Shown here in pieces: positions 18,357 to 26,402 of a DNA stretch of 64,000 bases; position 1 is the first letter of the stretch, and every line of letters starts with the position of its first letter. The stretch comes from Myxococcus fulvus. Lineage in GTDB: Bacteria; Myxococcota; Myxococcia; Myxococcales; Myxococcaceae. The DNA is taken from positions 248,001-312,000 of the forward strand of contig NZ_FOIB01000004.1 of the NCBI RefSeq assembly GCF_900111765.1, in the 5' to 3' direction. Under the pieces are notes generated by a model. The model was not told the origin of the DNA, did no database searches, and saw only the letters and a list, made by a program, of their open reading frames with translations. The position numbers and the translations under genes were made by a program.

Positions 18357-19223
18357 TCACGCCCCACCTCCCGCCACGAAGAGCGGATGCAGCGGCCCCG
18401 CCACCAGCGCGGCCAGCGACTCCGTGGCCGGCGCCATCACCAGCAACCCACGCGCACGCAGCGCCGCGCCCCGCAGCAATCGCTGATGCTCCTCGAAGCG
18501 CCGCGCATACGCCGCCAGCACGTCCTCCGTCAGCAGCTCCTCCAGCGCCGCGCCGCTCTCCGAGTCCACCAACCTCGCGCCCTCGCCCCCCGAAGGCGAC
18601 AGGTCCTCCTCATCCAACACCTGCACCAGGAAGCACCCCGCCGCCCCACGCGACAGCCGGGACACCAGCGCGGGCAGGTCCGCCTCGAACAGGAAGTCAC
18701 TCACCACCACGCGCAGCCCACAGGGGCGAGGAGGAGGCAGCCGCCCCAGCGCCGTCGCCAGGTCATCCCGCGCGTCGAACTCGAGCGCCCGCAGCACCGC
18801 CCGACACCCCGCCCCCTGCATCCGCTCCGCGCGGACCGCCGTGGTCAGCAACGTCGGGCTCAACCCCTGCCGCGCGGCCACCTCGCACGCCAGCAGCGCC
18901 ACCTCCTTCGCGCACGCGGCCTTGCGCGGCGACAGCGCCATGGAGCGCGAGCCGTCCACCACCACCTCCACCCGGGGCGACACCTCGTCCTGCCTCACCC
19001 GGAGGATGAGCTCATCGGTCCGCGCCACCGCGTTCCAGTCGAGCTGCCGCAGGTCATCTCCTGGCTGGTACGCCCGGAAGTCATGCAGCTCCAGCGAGCT
19101 CCCCATCGACGACGCGCGCACCTCGCCCACCCGGCCCCGGTGCGGCCCTCGCGGCAACGCCAGCGCGAGCCCCGGGGCCAGCCGCCCCACCGCCGCTTCG
19201 TCCATGGGAGCGGGCCCGCTCAC
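18357..19223 (-). CDS. DUF58 domain protein
   Basis: A 288-residue soluble protein with the hallmark DUF58 core DFRAYQPGDDLRQLDWNAVARTDELILR (about residues 48-75), followed by a vWA-like fold with MIDAS-like DGSRS (90-94). DUF58 proteins are regular partners of MoxR ATPases and BatA-type vWA proteins, although their biochemical role is not settled. The GTG start overlaps the stop of the ABC permease gene by four bases, so the genes are coupled. Confidence 0.85.
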   Translation of the reverse strand: MSGPAPMDEAAVGRLAPGLALALPRGPHRGRVGEVRASSMGSSLELHDFRAYQPGDDLRQLDWNAVARTDELILRVRQDEVSPRVEVVVDGSRSMALSPRKAACAKEVALLACEVAARQGLSPTLLTTAVRAERMQGAGCRAVLRALEFDARDDLATALGRLPPPRPCGLRVVVSDFLFEADLPALVSRLSRGAAGCFLVQVLDEEDLSPSGGEGARLVDSESGAALEELLTEDVLAAYARRFEEHQRLLRGAALRARGLLVMAPATESLAALVAGPLHPLFVAGGGA

Positions 19224-20743
19224 AGCCGATGGGCCCGCTTCTCACGCTCGGTCAGCACCCGGTCGGCCATGAACGCGCACAGCAGCGCCAGCCCTCCCAG
19301 GAAGCCCACCATGGCCCAGGACATCTCGGGCAGCCCCGTGGAGTAGTCGTGCGACGAGAAGTTGGCCACCCCCACCACCGGGTTCAGGAGGTTGATCAAC
19401 GAGTCGCCCGCCTCCAACCCCACCACCTCCGCGAAGAGCGGCGGCAGCCCCGCGGCCACACCCACCGTGGCCACGAACAGCAGCCGCACCGCCGCCGGCG
19501 AGGAGAACCGGTCCGACTTCGGCATCCGCCCCAACAGCAACGCCAGCGACAGGTAGAGGACCGAGTACGCCGGCATCACCGCCATCACCATCCGGTACGG
19601 CTCACTGCGCGACGAGGTGTGCTCGGAGAAGACCGCCGCCAGGAACCACGCCACGTTCCAGCCCACCAACAGCAACACCGCCAGCCGGAAGCCCCGCAGC
19701 GCGCCCGGCCGCATCAGCGACCAGGGACTGGTGCCCGCTCGAAGCGCGCGCGCCTGTCCATCCACGTCCGAGGCCATGAACAGGCTCACCAGCGTCAGGT
19801 GCACCGTCCCCAGCGTGGCGAACACCTCCGTCACCACGTGCTTCTTGTCATCCACCCACCAGAGCACCAGGCCCGCGACCAGGGCCACCCCCATCTGCGC
19901 CGCCACCGCCCGACGCGGGCCGCGCGTGTAGTCCTCCGTGGACAAGGACAGCCGCGACGCGGCCACCTCGAACAACAGCCACCCGTCCAGGAGCATCAAC
20001 CCCAGGCAGATGCTCATCGCGAGCAACACCCCATCCGTGTGCAGCAGCCGGTCCGCCGCGTCCGTCAGCGCGCTGGCGATGCCGAGCGCCATCGCGAACG
20101 CGAGCCCCAACGCGCCCAGCACCACGAAGTGCACCAGCCCCCGCCCCATCCGGCTGTCCGCCAGCGTCGCCGCGCCCACCGCCACCACCGTGAGGAACAC
20201 GAGCCACGCCGCGCTCAACCCCAACACCACCAGGATGGTCGGCAGCGCGATGCCGTTGAGATAGTAGCTGAAGAGCAGGAAGGGCCCCACCGCCGAGGCA
20301 TACAGCGCCGCCTGCACCAGGAACGACAGCACCTTGCCCCGCAGAATCCTCCGAGGCCCCAGCCCGGTGAGCACCAGCAGCACCCACGTGTCGTCCTCGC
20401 GCTCCCGCGCCAGCGAGCGGTACGCGCTGTACGGAATCACGAAGAAGTGCACCACCGCCAGGCACACGAAGAACGCGAAGAAGTACGTCTGCCCGAACTG
20501 GGAGAACGCCGCGTCCCGCGTCTGCACGAAGGCCACGAGCGCCAGCACCACGCACGACAGCAACATCAAACCGAAGCACGCCCAGAAGATGCGCGTGCGA
20601 AAGCCCTGACGGACCTCCTTCACCACCAGCGGGTTGAGCCTGTCCCCCCAGCGCGCCTGGAAGCCGCCGCCACTCGCCGCCGCCGCGCCACCGGTCGGCT
20701 CCGCCACGGGCGCACCCGAGGTCGTCTCCATGGGCGTGCTCAC
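19220..20743 (-). CDS. ABC-2 type transporter permease
   Basis: A 507-residue membrane protein with about twelve hydrophobic segments. After a cytoplasmic lead-in it reads LNPLVVKEVRQGFRTRIFW, the usual start of ABC-2 permeases that begin with a short amphipathic helix before the first membrane span. Lipid or polymer export, or membrane-protein remodelling, are common roles. The substrate here cannot be read from sequence. Start and stop overlap the ATPase gene and the DUF58 gene by four bases each (GTGA type), so ATPase, permease and DUF58 should be made together. Confidence 0.8.
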   Translation of the reverse strand: MSTPMETTSGAPVAEPTGGAAAASGGGFQARWGDRLNPLVVKEVRQGFRTRIFWACFGLMLLSCVVLALVAFVQTRDAAFSQFGQTYFFAFFVCLAVVHFFVIPYSAYRSLAREREDDTWVLLVLTGLGPRRILRGKVLSFLVQAALYASAVGPFLLFSYYLNGIALPTILVVLGLSAAWLVFLTVVAVGAATLADSRMGRGLVHFVVLGALGLAFAMALGIASALTDAADRLLHTDGVLLAMSICLGLMLLDGWLLFEVAASRLSLSTEDYTRGPRRAVAAQMGVALVAGLVLWWVDDKKHVVTEVFATLGTVHLTLVSLFMASDVDGQARALRAGTSPWSLMRPGALRGFRLAVLLLVGWNVAWFLAAVFSEHTSSRSEPYRMVMAVMPAYSVLYLSLALLLGRMPKSDRFSSPAAVRLLFVATVGVAAGLPPLFAEVVGLEAGDSLINLLNPVVGVANFSSHDYSTGLPEMSWAMVGFLGGLALLCAFMADRVLTEREKRAHRL

Positions 20744-21714
20744 GCGAGCCTCCCCTTCGTCACCGTCATGAACGCATCCTCGAGGTTGCGCTCACGCATG
20801 CCGAACGCGCACACCGGAAGGCCCGCCGTCACCAGCACCGCCAGCAGCGCCGCCGAAGCCACGTCCGCGCCCGTGCCGGGCTCCAACTCCAGACTCACGC
20901 GCAGGGACTCACCCTCCTTCGACACCCGCGACACCCGGGGCTGCTCCAACAGGAGCCGCTCCGCGCGCGACCACGCACCCTCCGACTCCGGCCCCGTCGC
21001 CAGGCGCACCGTCAGCTCCACCGAGGCCAGGTTCGAGTCCTGCTGGAGCAGGTCCTCCACCTTGCCCGTGGCCAGCAGGCGCCCCTGCTCGATGATGGCG
21101 CACGTGTCACAGATTTCGGCCAGCTCCGTGAGGATGTGGCTGGAGATGATGACCGCCTTGCCCTGGTCCGCCAGGGCCCGCAGCAGCTCACGCAGCTCGA
21201 TGCGCGCCCGCGGGTCCAGGCCATCCGCCGGCTCGTCCAACAGGAGCAGCTGGGGGTCGTGCAACAGCGTGCGCCCCAACGCCACGCGCTGCCGCATGCC
21301 CTTGGACAGCGCGGTGGTGAGCTTGTCCGCGAGCGGCCCCAGCCCCGTGAAGCCCATCACCGACTCCACGCGCTGGCGCCGCTTCGCGCCCGTCAGCCCA
21401 TAGGCGCGCGCGAAGAAGTCCAGGAACTCGAAGACGGTGACGTCGTCATAGGTGCCATACCGGTCCGGCATGTAGCCGATGAGCGGACGCACCTTGTCCG
21501 GCGTGTCCACCAGCGAGTGGCCCCCGAGCAGCACCTCGCCGGACGTGGGCGCGTCCAACGTCGCGAGGATGCGCAGCGTGGTGCTCTTGCCCGCGCCATT
21601 CGGACCGATGAACCCCAGGATGCTGCCCGCCTCCAGCTTGAAGGACACGTCATCCACCGCCCGCAGGGCGCCGTAGTCGCGCCTGAGGCCCTTCACCTCC
21701 AGCAACGGGCTCAT
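20740..21714 (-). CDS. ABC transporter ATP-binding protein
   Basis: A 324-residue ATPase with all core motifs: Walker A GPNGAGKS (37-44), signature LSKGMRQRV, Walker [13 protein letters not shown] and a switch His in [10 protein letters not shown]-terminal extension follows, as in ABC-2-type drug or polysaccharide exporters. The start was placed at ATG 21714, which overlaps the stop of the upstream gene (ATGA). It pairs with the permease encoded immediately downstream. Its placement inside a MoxR/Bat operon is the unusual point. Confidence 0.9.
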   Translation of the reverse strand: MSPLLEVKGLRRDYGALRAVDDVSFKLEAGSILGFIGPNGAGKSTTLRILATLDAPTSGEVLLGGHSLVDTPDKVRPLIGYMPDRYGTYDDVTVFEFLDFFARAYGLTGAKRRQRVESVMGFTGLGPLADKLTTALSKGMRQRVALGRTLLHDPQLLLLDEPADGLDPRARIELRELLRALADQGKAVIISSHILTELAEICDTCAIIEQGRLLATGKVEDLLQQDSNLASVELTVRLATGPESEGAWSRAERLLLEQPRVSRVSKEGESLRVSLELEPGTGADVASAALLAVLVTAGLPVCAFGMRERNLEDAFMTVTKGRLA

Positions 21715-23507
21715 GGCCTCACCTCGCCCCGAATCAGATGCACGCTCGCCTCTACCTCGGCGCTCGCGGCGCTGGTGGGCAGCGGCCCCGGGCCACTCGT
21801 GCGCACGACGAACTCCTGCTCCTTCAAGTCCCTGCGGAAGAGCGGCAGCGCGGCCTTCAGTCGGTACTGGGCCGGAGCGCCCAGGCTCGATTCCAGCAAC
21901 GTGTCCGCGGCGTTGCCCTGGGACGGACTCGGGTCCGGTTCCGGTGGCCCCAGCGCGCCCTCCTCGCCATCCGCCAGCCGGGGCAGCCGCCGCACCTGTC
22001 CCTTCCAACGGACGATGCCCTCCTCCACGACGATGCCCAGCGCGTTCTGGACCTTGGGTTCGCCGCCCGTCTCCACCAGCACCAGTCGGGCGCGCGAAGG
22101 GACCACCGCGAGCTCTCCCCACTCGCGATAGGTGCGCGGCGGCAGGAAGCCGTCTCCCACGGTGAGCCCACCCGTCCAATCCAGGTCGGCCATCAGGTCC
22201 TCCGTGTCGTGCGGAGCGATGAGCACGCTCGACGAGGGCAGGCGCAGCGGCTCGGGCGACAGGTTCGCGTACCAGCCCGACAGCCCCACCGTCACCGCGC
22301 GGGCCCGGGCGCCATCCAGGTACGTCAGGCTGTAGCGCGCCGTGTGCACCGCGAAGCCGTCCACCAGCACGGACCAGGCGATGAGCACCACGCACGTCAC
22401 CAGCGACACGGCGGGCACCGCGATGAGCACCGCCACCGGGCCCCTGCGCTTCGTCAGCCACCAGGCCCCCGGGCCCACCAGCAGCGCGAACGCCGTCATC
22501 AGGAGCAGGAACGGCCCCACGGGCGCGCGGGCGGTGCCCAGGAGCGGCGCCTCGTCATCGCCGAAGGACACCTTCGACGCCCACCGCGAGCGCAAGCCCT
22601 GCGGACGCGTCTTGCCCCGGTTGTCATCCGTGACGGTCGACAGCTCCGATTGAATCTTGTGCCGACACGTGGCCGCGGAGTTGTCGCAGGTCCACACGCC
22701 GCCGAAGGCGTAGGGCGCATCCTGGAGCGGAACGGACTGGAGCAGTTGCAGCCGCTCGCGCAAATCCCTCGGCGGGTTGGCGACGACGAGCCGGCCTCCC
22801 GACAGCGCGTAGGACTCCAGCACGGCCCACACGTCCGCGGGGACCTTCGTCGCCGCCTCGGTGAGGACCACCATCTCGAAGCCCGCGTAGGCCGCCAGCT
22901 CGCGCGGCGCCTCTTGGGCATCGATGAAGCGCACGGAGAACAGCGGGTCCTCCTGCTCGGGCGTCTTGGACAGGCCCGTGGCGGCCTCGAAGGACTCGCT
23001 GTTGCCCACCACCAGCACGGGCTCGTAGCGATCATTGTCGGGAAACAGGTGCTCGGTGATGGACGGCAGGCCGGGGACCTCGACCGTCAACGCTCCGGAG
23101 TGCCAGGCCACGGGGGCCATCAACCAGGTGACGAGCCGCTGTCGGGGCGCCAGCTCCACGGTGCGCACGACGGAGTGCGTGACGTCGCCGTAGGAGGGAC
23201 GGAAGGACAGGCGCACCGGGTGCGGCTGGGCGTCGCCGTTGTGCAGGGTGACCTCCGCCGCCCAGTAGCCACGCTGGGGCTTGAGCGAGCCCCGGCGCAC
23301 CGTGACGCGCAGGTAGTCCTGGACGAGCGAGTCCACCGACCCGCTCGCATCGCGGTAGCCGATGGGGGGCTTCGCGCCCGGCACGGAGGCGACGTCGGCG
23401 GTGGCCGCGGCGACGGTCGCTACGTCGGGGACGGGGATGGGGACCACGGCGGCCGGGGGCGAGGTCCCCAGGAACAGCCACATCGACAGCACCACGACAC
23501 TAGTCAC
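21711..23507 (-). CDS. Membrane protein of the MoxR/Bat operon, unknown function
   Basis: A 598-residue protein. A short hydrophobic leader (residues 1-20) is followed by a periplasmic beta-rich region of about 300 residues, two membrane helices at about 330-349 and 357-380, and a further soluble region to the end. The periplasmic part contains a GATase-like stretch (EPVLVVGNSESFEAATG to YALSGGRLVVANPP). This is similar in layout to membrane proteins found between MoxR and ABC genes in deltaproteobacteria. The GTG start at 23507 overlaps the end of the MoxR gene by eight bases. An ATG eight codons later (MWLFLGT) is an alternative start. No specific function can be given. Confidence 0.65.
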   Translation of the reverse strand: MTSVVVLSMWLFLGTSPPAAVVPIPVPDVATVAAATADVASVPGAKPPIGYRDASGSVDSLVQDYLRVTVRRGSLKPQRGYWAAEVTLHNGDAQPHPVRLSFRPSYGDVTHSVVRTVELAPRQRLVTWLMAPVAWHSGALTVEVPGLPSITEHLFPDNDRYEPVLVVGNSESFEAATGLSKTPEQEDPLFSVRFIDAQEAPRELAAYAGFEMVVLTEAATKVPADVWAVLESYALSGGRLVVANPPRDLRERLQLLQSVPLQDAPYAFGGVWTCDNSAATCRHKIQSELSTVTDDNRGKTRPQGLRSRWASKVSFGDDEAPLLGTARAPVGPFLLLMTAFALLVGPGAWWLTKRRGPVAVLIAVPAVSLVTCVVLIAWSVLVDGFAVHTARYSLTYLDGARARAVTVGLSGWYANLSPEPLRLPSSSVLIAPHDTEDLMADLDWTGGLTVGDGFLPPRTYREWGELAVVPSRARLVLVETGGEPKVQNALGIVVEEGIVRWKGQVRRLPRLADGEEGALGPPEPDPSPSQGNAADTLLESSLGAPAQYRLKAALPLFRRDLKEQEFVVRTSGPGPLPTSAASAEVEASVHLIRGEVRP

Positions 23508-24498
23508 GCGGCACCTCGGGCACGGCCTGGAGCAGCGCGCCCACCACGTCCGACGAAGACACCTTCTCCAACGAAGCCTCGTACGCGAGCACCAGCCGGT
23601 GGTTGAGCGCGGCGGGCGCGGCGGCCACCACGTCATCGAAGCCGACGTTGGGCCTGCCGTTCATCAGGGCCCGCGCGCGTCCGGCCGCCGCGAGCGCGAG
23701 CGCGGCGCGGGGGCTCGCGCCATAACGCACGAAGCGGCGGACGGCCTCGGGCGCGGAGGCCTGGCGCGGGTCGCTGGCCTCCACCAGCCGTCCGATGAAG
23801 TCCGCCACCGGGCCCGGCAGGTGGACGCGGTCCACGGCGGCGAACAAGCGCGCGAGCCCCTCCGCGTCGAGCACCGAGGACAGCTCCGGCGGCGCGCCGC
23901 GCACGCGCGTGGTGAGCAGCGCGCGCAGCGTCTTGGCGCCCACGGGGGGCACCTGGATGCGGAAGAGGAAGCGGTCGAGCTGGGCCTCGGGCAGGGGATA
24001 GGTGCCCTCCAGCTCGATGGGGTTCTGCGTGGCGAGCACGAAGAACGGGTCCGGCAGCGCGCGCGTGTGGCCGAGCACCGTCACGCGGCGCTCCTGCATG
24101 GCCTCCAGCAGCGCGGCCTGCGTCTTGGGGCTGGAGCGGTTGATTTCATCCGCGAGCACGAGGCTGGCGAACAGCGGGCCCTCGCGAAAGACGAAGTCAC
24201 GGCGGCCCTCGCCCTCCAGCACGTAGGTGCCGGTGATGTCGCCAGGCAGGAGGTCCGGGGTGAACTGGATGCGGCGGAAGGGCAGCGCGAGCAGCTTCGC
24301 CAGCGACTTGCACAGCTCCGTCTTGCCCAGGCCGGGCAGGCCCTCGAGCAGCACGTGTCCGCGCGCGAGCACCGCCATGACGACCTGCTCGACGACGGTC
24401 TGCTGGTCCAGCATGACGGTGTCGAGCCGGGCCTTGAGCTGGTTCGCCACCTCCGCCGCCCCCTGCGCCTCGGCGGGACTGAGAAGTTCCGCTGCCAC
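23500..24498 (-). CDS. moxR: MoxR-family AAA+ ATPase
   Basis: A 332-residue AAA+ ATPase with Walker A GLPGLGKT (53-60), Walker B VLADEINRSSPKTQ, sensor-1 ATQNPIELEGTYPLPEAQLDRF, and a C-terminal lid. These are the MoxR signatures. MoxR ATPases are chaperone-like and often activate vWA-containing partners; the BatA-like, DUF58 and double-vWA proteins lie in the same operon. The GTG start at 24498 has GGGGAG seven bases upstream. Confidence 0.9.
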   Translation of the reverse strand: MAAELLSPAEAQGAAEVANQLKARLDTVMLDQQTVVEQVVMAVLARGHVLLEGLPGLGKTELCKSLAKLLALPFRRIQFTPDLLPGDITGTYVLEGEGRRDFVFREGPLFASLVLADEINRSSPKTQAALLEAMQERRVTVLGHTRALPDPFFVLATQNPIELEGTYPLPEAQLDRFLFRIQVPPVGAKTLRALLTTRVRGAPPELSSVLDAEGLARLFAAVDRVHLPGPVADFIGRLVEASDPRQASAPEAVRRFVRYGASPRAALALAAAGRARALMNGRPNVGFDDVVAAAPAALNHRLVLAYEASLEKVSSSDVVGALLQAVPEVPRD

Positions 24499-24518
24499 GT
24501 GTGTTCTCCCCTTCCGGA

Positions 24519-26162
24519 CTACTCTCCACCAAAGTACCGCTTCACGAGGTCGCGATTGCGAGGCAACAGCGGCTGTCCGCCGGTCCCCGCCGCCGCGTCA
24601 CCCTGAGCGCTCGTCCCCTGACCGCGCGTCGCGCCCCGGGCCCCCGTGCCTCGACGAGGGTCCGCCGCCTCGAGCCCCCACAGCTCACCGGCCTCGCCGC
24701 CGTGTCCCTCCGGAAGCGGCTCGAACGCGAGCCGGTCCGGGTCCATCTCCGCCGCGCCCCCGAAGACGAGCGGATTCGAGCCGCCCCCTTCCGAGGGAGC
24801 CCCCGAGCCCGGGCCCTCGCGCACCGAGCGACTCGCGTGGCCCTGACCGTTGCCGCGCGCGCCGCTCCGACCCTCTCCGCCTTCCTGCCCTTCACCGCCC
24901 TCTTGTCCTTCGCCACCCTGTTGCCCCTCGCCGCCCTGCCCTGATTGCTGGCGTGCGCCTTCCTGGCGTCCACTCGAGCCCTGCTGACGGCGCGAGCCCG
25001 AGCGCTGGTTGCTGGCCTGGGCGCCCTGCCCCTCACGCGGCGCGAAGCGCTGCGCGAGCGACTGCCTTCGACGCTCCAGCGACTGGCGCAGTTCCGAGAT
25101 CTGGTCCACCGAGCCGGAGGACTGAGCGCGGGCCTGCGCCTGTCCCGAGGCCCCCTGCTGACCTTCGTTCTGACTGCCGCCCTGTTGTCCCGTGTTCGAC
25201 GCGCCCTGCTCGCCGCCCTGTTGTCCCGCGTTCGACGCGCCCTGTTCGCCGCCCTGTTGCCCCGCGTTCGATGCGCCCTGTTGCCCTGAGTTCGACGCGC
25301 CCTGCTCGCCGCCCTGTTCACCGTTCTCGGAGCCCTCTTGCGCCGAGCCCTCCGCGCCGGAGGACTGGAGCGCCATGAGCGCGCGCTCGAGCGCCTCGCG
25401 CTCACGGGACGCGGACTCCGCGCCCCCCGCGGCACCGAGCGCATCCTCCAGCTCGCGCGCGGCCTCGGAGGCCTGGGCCAGCTCGGCGGCGGCCTCGGCG
25501 GCGCGCTCGGCGAGTCGACGCTCCATCGAGTCGGCGGCCTCCCAGTCACCCGAGTCGAAGCGGCCCGACGCGACCTCCTCGGACAGGCGACGCAGCTCCT
25601 CCTCCACGGCCTCGCCCAGGGGCTCCTCGCGAGCCAGGGCCTCGGCCTGTGCCTTCACCGCGTCCACCTTCGCCGCGGCGGCGGCATGGACACCCCGGGC
25701 CGCGCGCGGTGCGGGCAACGGCATCAGGAAGCCGATGAGGGCGAACACGAGCGCGCCGACGAGGGCCGCCACGGGGCGATGCCACTTCAACGTCGGAGGC
25801 TTCACCTCGCGGGCGAGCTGATTGACGGAGAGTTCCCATTCCCCCACGGGACGCTCCAGCCGGGTGAGGAGCAACCCGCCCGCGTTGGCCGAGCGGTCCG
25901 CGAGCACGGCCGCATGCTCGAGCGAGACGTGGCGCGCGCGGGCACGTCGCCACCACCACGCGAGGCCCGCGAGCACGAGCGGCGGCAGGGCCCAGACGCA
26001 CTGCTCGCGCAACAGCAGCCGGGCCAGCACGCAAGCGGTGCTGGTGGCCCAGAGTGGAGCGAGGCCCGCCTCCGCCCACGCGAGGGCATTGAGGCGTCGC
26101 TGGACGCGGCGCACCGGAGCAAGCACCAGAGCCTGGAGGCGGCGTTCTTCGCTGGCGGCCAT
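24519..26162 (-). CDS. Membrane coiled-coil protein with Gln/Gly-rich tandem repeats
   Basis: A 547-residue protein, first gene of the eight-gene operon. Hydrophobic helices lie at about 28-70 and 127-147. An alanine/glutamate-rich helical region follows (about 150-280) with strong coiled-coil character. A low-complexity stretch comes next, built from 12-residue units GASNAGQQGGEQ repeated about four times (DNA 25176-25325). The last part is Gly/Ser-rich and basic, ending RDLVKRYFGGE. DUF4175-like proteins with a similar plan occur in MoxR operons, but this match is only suggestive. The ATG at 26162 was chosen because longer frames run through the divergent promoter gap. Confidence 0.65.
   Translation of the reverse strand: MAASEERRLQALVLAPVRRVQRRLNALAWAEAGLAPLWATSTACVLARLLLREQCVWALPPLVLAGLAWWWRRARARHVSLEHAAVLADRSANAGGLLLTRLERPVGEWELSVNQLAREVKPPTLKWHRPVAALVGALVFALIGFLMPLPAPRAARGVHAAAAAKVDAVKAQAEALAREEPLGEAVEEELRRLSEEVASGRFDSGDWEAADSMERRLAERAAEAAAELAQASEAARELEDALGAAGGAESASREREALERALMALQSSGAEGSAQEGSENGEQGGEQGASNSGQQGASNAGQQGGEQGASNAGQQGGEQGASNTGQQGGSQNEGQQGASGQAQARAQSSGSVDQISELRQSLERRRQSLAQRFAPREGQGAQASNQRSGSRRQQGSSGRQEGARQQSGQGGEGQQGGEGQEGGEGQEGGEGRSGARGNGQGHASRSVREGPGSGAPSEGGGSNPLVFGGAAEMDPDRLAFEPLPEGHGGEAGELWGLEAADPRRGTGARGATRGQGTSAQGDAAAGTGGQPLLPRNRDLVKRYFGGE
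25176..25325. repeat. 36-bp tandem repeats inside a coding region
   Basis: Three near-perfect 36-bp units starting at 25176, 25212 and 25248 and two shortened ones encode GASNAGQQGGEQ. They are in frame and have no spacers, so they are a protein repeat and not a CRISPR array. Confidence 0.8.
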
Positions 26163-26402
26163 GAGGAAGGACCAGTGTCGGACACTCGGGGTGCCCGGAC
26201 AAGCCGCTCGGTGTCGGACGTCGGAGGGGGCGGGTGGGCGGCGTTCGTATCGACCTGAACGGTCGCCTGCTCTCGAAGGACGGGAAAACACCCGGGCACT
26301 GCCCTGAACTGAACGGGGGGCGACAAGGTGGGCTTTGCCCTCGCCGCGGCGCGCTGTCGGAATGGCGCGCATCGCGAAGCATCCGCTTTCCGGGGGGAAT
26401 CC
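26163..26402. promoter_or_regulatory. Divergent promoter region between the MoxR/Bat operon and the GH13 gene
   Basis: A 240-bp gap separates the start of a long minus-strand operon from a plus-strand gene. No clear sigma-70 pair or inverted repeat was picked out by eye. Two promoters are implied by the gene layout only. Confidence 0.4.

Noticed and set aside
25176..25325. Possible CRISPR-like repeats
   Set aside because: The 36-bp units are contiguous, in frame and lack spacers; they encode a protein repeat.
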